A stretch of 64,000 nucleotides of DNA from Watersipora subatra (taxonomy: Eukaryota > Bryozoa > Gymnolaemata > Cheilostomatida > Watersiporidae), in contig NC_088715.1 in NCBI RefSeq assembly GCF_963576615.1, positions 60,857,802 to 60,921,801 on the forward strand, given 5' to 3'. Positions within the stretch are counted from its first letter, which is position 1; every line of letters begins with the position of its first letter. The notes below the pieces were generated by a model. It was given only the letters and a program-made list of their open reading frames with translations, made no database searches and was not told where the DNA came from. This document shows, piece by piece, positions 58,801 to 64,000 of the stretch. The position numbers and the translations under genes were made by a program.

Positions 58801-61800
58801 TGGCTGAATGACACTTCAGTTTAGGCTGACCTTAACAGCCAATTATTTTTGTAATTCTTTGTAAGAGTACTGGTGGGGGAAGTGCTCGGCACAAAGTACA
58901 GATCTATTTTGAGAACTCTAAAATAGCTAGACAACCTCACTTGAAATGTGAATAGAAATGCATTTTGCTTCCGCCATTCACTCTTTGAACATGTTCTGAT
59001 TTGCCAGCCTTCGTAGAAATGCGCTGACACAAAGAGAACTACTTGATCACAATAAATTCACATTCTATAATAATCAACCTACTGGGGTAATTGCCAGATA
59101 CCGCTTAAAACTCAAACAGAGAATGCAAGGCTGTGAAGTTTAGATGAGGTTCTCTTTTCTGGCGCCACTGTCTATTCTATAGCTTAGATTTATAAACACC
59201 CATTCAAAGCATACATATCACTATTATAACTGTGCTAACCAATTTCGCAACAACAATATTTAATATAAATTTCTTTAAGAGCTACAGACTGTATCCTGAA
59301 GGCTAGAGATAGAAATATGGTGACACACCTGAGAATTATTGGTAATAGTGGTGGATAGTTGAGCCTTTAACCAATCATCTCCCTTCTCTCCAGACTGTTG
59401 CCATAGCAACTGAATGGCACCTAGAGGTGGTTGCACGTAGACAGATAGTTTGTCTACAGTTGCTCCTTTCATGTGATAGTAGAACGTTATGCACACCCTA
59501 CCTGCAATACCCCAATAAAGGCTATAGATAAATTAATCTTTAAAGCAGGCGACTAGCCAAGATAAAGAAGACTCGCTTACTCATAGAGTTTGCAGCCAGG
59601 GTTAGATACACTAAGTTAAGTTTTATGTTTTTGGTGAAAAGCTAAATTTTGGAATTAGGTGCGCATTGTAGTGGCCTGCTTGCTTAGTGTAGGGTGTTAG
59701 AACGTTAAAGATATCCATGTAAAGATACCGAGAGTTAATGATGGAACTGAGGCAACTATTGAGAATATCTGTCAATATAACACTGATTGTTATTGGACCA
59801 CTTGGTTTGGTTGAGAATTTGGGCGAGTGGACCACACTGAAGTTTAAGAAAAATTAGAAAGCCAAGGTATAGTTTGCTGCACTACTGGGATCAGCATAGA
59901 TGTTAAAGAAAATGATGGACATCTCAAGTTAGTTGCTCTAGCCCGAGGTCCAACAAATAAAATTAACAAGCAGAACAGCAGCTGTACAAAATGACAATAA
60001 TCTTTGCTATAATAAGAACCAGGTCCGTCCTTCCATCTGTTTATTCCAACTCATGACATTCACCTAGTTAGACCAACACTCTAATATCTGCACCAATAAG
60101 TCACCTTCAAGCATTTCTGAACGATCGTGCAGCTGCTTATTCTCTGTGGTTTATCGACACACCTAATGCTCTCTCGCGACAAACTAGAATGGTAGAGAAC
60201 TAGATGTATAATAAGTTAGTAACCCATAAACAGAGTTCATCAAAATTTAAACCCTAAAGTTAAACAAGCTGTCCATGAATTTATCAGTTAGTTGATTTTG
60301 CTAAACCAGTCTTAGAGTCCTGATCCTGCAGAGCTAGTAGGAGAAAAATAGAAACCAAGAAACGGTTCAATGTGTTGTTTTTCTTGAATCAAATGGCTTA
60401 CCAGAGTATCGCAGCGCGTAAGTTGACATTTGGAATACGTTATTGTTTCTGTTGCTGTGTCTGTCGACACTGGCATCCATGTGAATGTAATAGGAACCAT
60501 TGGATGCACTGTTTGGACCAGTCCCAGTTGAGTGTGTCGGTCCCTGCAATATCATACAGGAGTACTAGTATATTTGCATTAGATACTAACTCTTTTCCTT
60601 AGCAAAGGTGATGATATGTTAGAAATATTATGTCTTTGTACTTTATTATAAACAACTTAGATTATTCTAAAGTTTGTACAGTTTTTTAACTACATTTTGT
60701 ATTTTGTGAACCTTTGAAAGATCATTGTTGATATTTTCATAAGTAACTCATACTCAATTTAATAAAATGGGTTGTTGAGCGATGACTTACTTCCTGGCAA
60801 CAATACCAGAGTGTTTGGAATGGCTCAAGTTGAGTCTCTTAGGCCTGTCCAGCCTAACCTTATTTTTAGACAATGCTGATCTACAGCATTGTCATGCTGT
60901 ACAGTATTACTGGCCATCGATGTTGGCTATTATTGATAGCCAGTAAAACTATATTTGGTAATATTGGCAACCCAAATACTTTTTACAAGGATTGAATGCT
61001 ATAATAACTATTTTTGCTTCAATTTTACTTCTAGCAAATATGTTAGGACAAATATGACAACTCTTTGTCATCTATTTACACGATTGTATGCTCAACTGCT
61101 TCATGGGCAGGCAAATCTAAAAATGGCAAAAATGGCTTACTTGAATCCTTTCCCACATCTGCGAAACCACAGGAAAATACAAATATTTTTCACAAATATC
61201 CTGTTCAAATCCACAGCTGACCAGCGGTCGTCTCCTCCGGCCTGTGCAACAAAACATTAACTCGATTAGAAACTCAGAATAATGCAAGAATCTATTAGTT
61301 TACAATAGTAAAAAAATAGTTAGTCCACAGAGTTATTTCATGAAGTTATTCTACTGCTTCAATGACAGTTAAGTAGTGCTATTTTAAGTGACTGCCATAA
61401 ACTGCCTTGGGCTAACAGAAGAGCAAATGACTTAGACAGCAGTTTTAATTTCCTCTGACTAACTTAATCAAAATATTTGCTTACATCTTTACAGAAAAAT
61501 AGAAAGAGACAACTTATAAAATGATGTTTTAACAAATTTGCTCTGAGTTGAAGTTTGAAAGCTCTCACACATTTATCAAACATAGCAATTGTCTATTATA
61601 GCAGTATTAAACACGAGACTTGATAAACCTAATTGCTCTTCATCAGGTGACTGGAATGACACTTCGTAAAGCTTTGGTCAGACATTTTTAGCCTGACAGT
61701 TTTTATACTACTGTCTGCCTCACTAAAGCAGTTTTAATTCGTAATGTGATTGGTGTAGGAATGTTTCCATACCTCTTTGTGAAGAGGAGCGGGATGAATT

Positions 61801-63732
61801 ATTAGGGGCTTGTCGTAGAGCTATGACTTGCTGTTCTGAAGTTGTTTCCTGAATGACATTCGATGCAGTTGTCTGCCTTTCCTGAGGTGATGAGAAAATT
61901 CGGTCCACAGGTGGCTGCTGGTGGCGGTTGACTGGTCTCTGTCGAAGCATATTATTAGCATTTGTTGTTATAACTGGAGGTATAGATTCCCTGGGACTTT
62001 GTGTAGCTTCACCAAATATAAATGGACGTCTCGAATTTGTAAAAGGAAATGGAACTGCCATTGTTCTAGTCTGTTGTTGTATTGGTTGCTGGGTGATTGA
62101 ATGCTGGGTAGTTGTGTGCAGTGTAGCTGGGTGCCGTATAGTTGTGCGGCGTGTAGCTGGGCGATGTGTAATTGGGCGACGCGTAGTTGGGCGTTGCGTA
62201 GTTGGGCGTTGCGTAGTTGGGCGTTGCGTATTTGGGCGTTGCGTAGTTGGGCGTTGTGTAGTTGGGCGCCGTGTAGTTGGGCGCTGTGTAGTTGGGCGTT
62301 GCGTAGTTGGGCGTTGTGTAGTTGGCTGTTGTGTAGTTGGGCGTTGCGTAGTTGGGCGTTGTGTAGCTGGGCGTCGCGTAGTTGGGTGTTGCGTAGTTGA
62401 ACGTTGCGTAGTTGAACGTTGCGTAGTTGGGCGTTGCGTAGTTGGGTGTTGGGTAGTTGGGCGTTGCGTAGTTGTGCGTTGTGTAGCTGGGCGCCGTGTA
62501 GTTGGGCGTTGCGTAGTTGGGTGTTGCGTAGTTGGGCGTTGGGTAGTTGGTCGTTGAGTAGTTGGGCGTCGTGTAGTTGGGCGTCGTGTAGTTGGGCGTC
62601 GCGTATTTGGGTGCTGTGTGGTTGAACGCATTGTAGTTGGACGTTGTCTAGTTAAATGTCCCATAAATACAAACCTTGTGACTGGAAACCGCGTGGTCTG
62701 ACGCTGCGTAGTTGAAGGTTGCTGAATAGTTGTGTGATGCACAGGAAGTGACCTTGAGCTCAAGGTTTGCTGCCTTGTTCTAAATGTTGTGTGTCTCGTT
62801 GTTGTCGGTATATTGGTAGAAGATGGTGGTAGGAGCATTCCTTCTGTGTTAGAATTGTCTGGGATACTTGCTATTGGTGGCAGTCGCATTGCATCAGAAT
62901 TGCATCTCCCTTTGCTAATCTGCATGCAAACTTACATATATTAAGAAAGTTATATTTTGTAAACAGCTGAACAATACTTATTATTAGCTAAATAACTGGA
63001 CAGTAAAATTTGTAGCTATGGTATTTTTTAGGAACAAAAACATTAAAACACTTTTTACTTCGATGATTTTTAGCCTCATTGCTATATTGAGTTTACCGAG
63101 CTTATTTTCACAGCACTAAGTTTGGTACTAGGGCTAGATTAGCCAAATTCTTTTGTATTTACATAAATGCCAAATTCTTTTCTATTTACGCAAATTTTGT
63201 TTAGTCAGACTTTCTACCATCAGAGTAAATCTAAATTCTTGTCCTTCATTTTTGTTCAATTGCAGACATTTCACTTTAACCAACTACAAAGAAGAAACTT
63301 TGGAAAAGCATAGAAGTATTTTGTAGCAGTAAATCTGCTGTTTTCTTATTCCCTGTAATTGTATTAAAATTGGGAGAGGAAAAAATTGCCACAAGCATAT
63401 TATGCAACAAATTCAAGCATAAAATTTCGCATTTAACCTAATTAAAAAATTGGAAAACAAAACAATTGTAATCGGTGCCATTTCACACACCTTCACATCA
63501 TCCACAGCAATATCTGAGAGATGCTTTTCGCCTACAGTTGCTTCAAAGATCAGACGACTCCTCCGACTGCGAGTTGTCATAGCTACGCTTTTATGTAGCC
63601 ATTCTGTAGATTGCTCTCCAGCGGCTGAGAAGTACTTGGTAGACCGTGATGCCTCCACAGATTCAAGAATAAGATTAAGGGTGCCAACACTTTCTCCGTA
63701 CATGTGATAGTAGAATGAGACACAAATACTGC
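52855..63732 (-). CDS. Multi-MAM, Thr-rich extracellular protein, 5' partial (ten exons visible)
   Basis: Minus-strand exons in transcription order are 63732-63491, 62919-61773, 61241-61141, 60543-60402, 59501-59329, 57733-57517, 56570-56487, 54837-54721, 54535-54357 and 52947-52855 (TAA). All phases agree, giving 830 residues in the window. Layout: second half of MAM1, a ~380-residue Thr/Pro/Gln/Arg repeat region, complete MAM2, a basic linker, complete MAM3, stop. MAM domains are known extracellular adhesion and interaction modules with four conserved cysteines, all visible in MAM2 and MAM3. No transmembrane segment follows MAM3, so this end is secreted; the signal peptide would lie upstream of the window. 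Weak points are the GTTCGT donor after exon 8 and the choice of a GTGAGT donor inside the frame of exon 6. Confidence 0.85.
53080..53490. repeat. Dispersed repeat shared with 40376-40800 (intronic)
   Basis: Best preserved between 53350 and 53450 (GGCACATTTAGAAG, AATTAAAAAATAAG, AAAGCTTTTAAAAA, AATATTAATTAATAATG). It lies in the last intron of the MAM gene. Confidence 0.45.
53610..54055. mobile_element. Foldback MITE (family F) in MAM gene intron
   Basis: Interior blocks (GATGTTTGAGGTGATCTGAC, AACTTGAACACAGTTGCTGA, AACAACTAATGATG) match the copies at 4845 and 50377. The right arm (ACAGAAGTTTTGTGTAAGTTCATTTGTAAC) is clear and the left arm is diverged. Confidence 0.6.
55905..55975. repeat. Duplicate of the MAM gene 3' flank
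   Basis: TTTGTTTGATGCGTTGACT, AGACAATC and GCAATGGTTTAGGGCT occur in order here and at 52786-52850, directly next to the MAM3 stop codon. Confidence 0.75.
57517..61241 (-). other. MAM domain 2 (five exons) and basic linker
   Basis: The exon at 61241 opens with RRRRPLVSCGFEQDICEKY, a possible furin-type basic site right before MAM2. Next come SNGSYYIHMDASVDRH and CITFYYHMKGATVDKLSV, then WLKAQLS, VVIEAIRGRSYQADIALDQL and KGTC. After the fourth Cys a very basic linker (SRTRSQQRKDRKKGMRDRMR) leads into a Gln/Asn-rich stretch. The frame remains open past the GTGAGT donor to a stop at 57476; unspliced, that would give a shorter isoform ending in MAM2. Confidence 0.85.
59995..60190 (-). repeat. 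SINE-like copy (family S1), reverse, intronic
   Basis: The minus strand carries a tRNA-like block (complement of CAACTCATGACATTCACC...GTTAGACCAACACTCTAATATC). The plus-strand left part reads ATAATAAGAACCAGGTCCGTCC. Shared features with 14875 include ACACTCTAATAACTGCACCAA-like sequence. Confidence 0.45.
61773..62919 (-). other. Thr/Pro/Gln/Arg repeat exon (mucin-like)
   Basis: One 1147-bp exon encodes ISKGRC (the fourth MAM1 cysteine), about 80 residues of Ser/Thr/Pro-rich sequence, then about 30 tandem five-residue repeats of PTTQR/PTTRR, and a Gln/Asn/Ser-rich end. At DNA level the 15-bp unit (plus strand GCGTAGTTGGGCGTT) is the repeat. Plus-strand frames here (CVVGR / SWALR repeats) are shadows. 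Alternating Thr pairs with Arg gives a positively charged mucin, unlike the pure Thr mucin of the gene at 19445. Confidence 0.85.
63491..63732 (-). other. MAM domain 1, C-terminal half
   Basis: The exon begins in phase 1 with SICVSFYYHMYGESVGTLNL and runs through STEWLHKSVAM, SRLIFEATVGEK and SDIAVDDVK. The donor GTGTGT joins to ISKGRC in the next exon. Unlike MAM2 and MAM3, there is no intron before the LIFEA strand, so two exons are fused here. The first half of MAM1 lies beyond the window. Confidence 0.85.
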
Positions 63733-64000
63733 CTGAAATATTAATAACGATAGCTTTTTATTGTTGTACCACACGTGATAAACTTCACATGGGGACCATC
63801 TAAGTTAAAGTTTGGTTAAGCTCTCTAAGGTAAGTATAAAACAACTTTTTTAGAAATAAAAATAAACAGTAGCAAGTTTTTGAGCTCTCTCTTGTTTTCA
63901 GCAGACATGATTTTCCCAACAAACTATAATTGCTGGCAACAATGCTAAATTATTTCAGGAAATTAAAATTAAAAAATTTTTTTTTAACTGAGTTGTAAAA
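63733..64000. other. Intron of the MAM gene running off the window
   Basis: No further exon is seen. Polypyrimidine on the minus strand precedes the exon at 63732 (ATTAATATTTCAG). Confidence 0.5.

Noticed and set aside
61928..62625. Plus-strand frames of up to 209 codons with CVVGR or SWALR repeats
   Set aside because: Shadows of the minus-strand Thr/Pro/Gln/Arg exon, which has correct splice sites and phase; the plus frames have none.

Overview
This is a eukaryotic (animal) genomic window. It is AT-rich and intron-rich, with canonical GT-AG introns, abundant SINE and MITE debris, many micro- and minisatellites, and genes that must be assembled exon by exon. No prokaryotic feature is present. 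Multi-MAM and mucin-like secreted proteins, tRNA-derived SINEs and animal-type hammerhead ribozymes suggest a marine invertebrate, most likely a lophotrochozoan such as a bryozoan or mollusc. That placement is inference, with low to moderate confidence.

Positions 1-19400 are mostly non-genic: SINE copies, a 5'-truncated endonuclease-type non-LTR retrotransposon end (6827-7633, minus), (TA)n tracts, a TTAA-flanked long-TIR MITE (13633-14551), a small MITE inserted cleanly into a SINE with an 8-bp target duplication (11141-11346), and a 640-bp polypurine tract (16785-17420). The standout is on the minus strand at 7694-8166. Two identical type I hammerhead ribozymes lie 259 nt apart, in a partial tandem like an animal retrozyme, and a third hammerhead differs from consensus at core position G12.

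Positions 19445-37414 (+) hold a nine-exon gene for a secreted protein of about 570 residues: signal peptide, small unassigned Cys-containing region, long Thr/Pro mucin stretch, a Cys-rich segment resembling a peritrophin-A (CBM14) domain, and an Asn/Arg-rich tail. Positions 38540-45300 are repeats: a TIR element, SINE/Helitron-like copies and a decayed CR1/Jockey-like reverse transcriptase. Positions 45888-52408 (+) hold a four-exon gene that looks like a TMEM126-family mitochondrial membrane protein; its introns carry a 15-bp minisatellite, a 39-bp x 23 minisatellite and foldback elements.

Positions 52855-63732 (-) hold the 3' part of a multi-domain gene: end of MAM1, a long Thr/Pro/Gln/Arg repeat exon, complete MAM2, a basic linker, complete MAM3, stop. 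Its 5' end lies outside the window. It converges on the TMEM126-like gene with 446 bp between the two stop codons. The two mucin-like genes are probably extracellular or cuticle/mucus proteins; the middle gene is an unrelated housekeeping-type gene.
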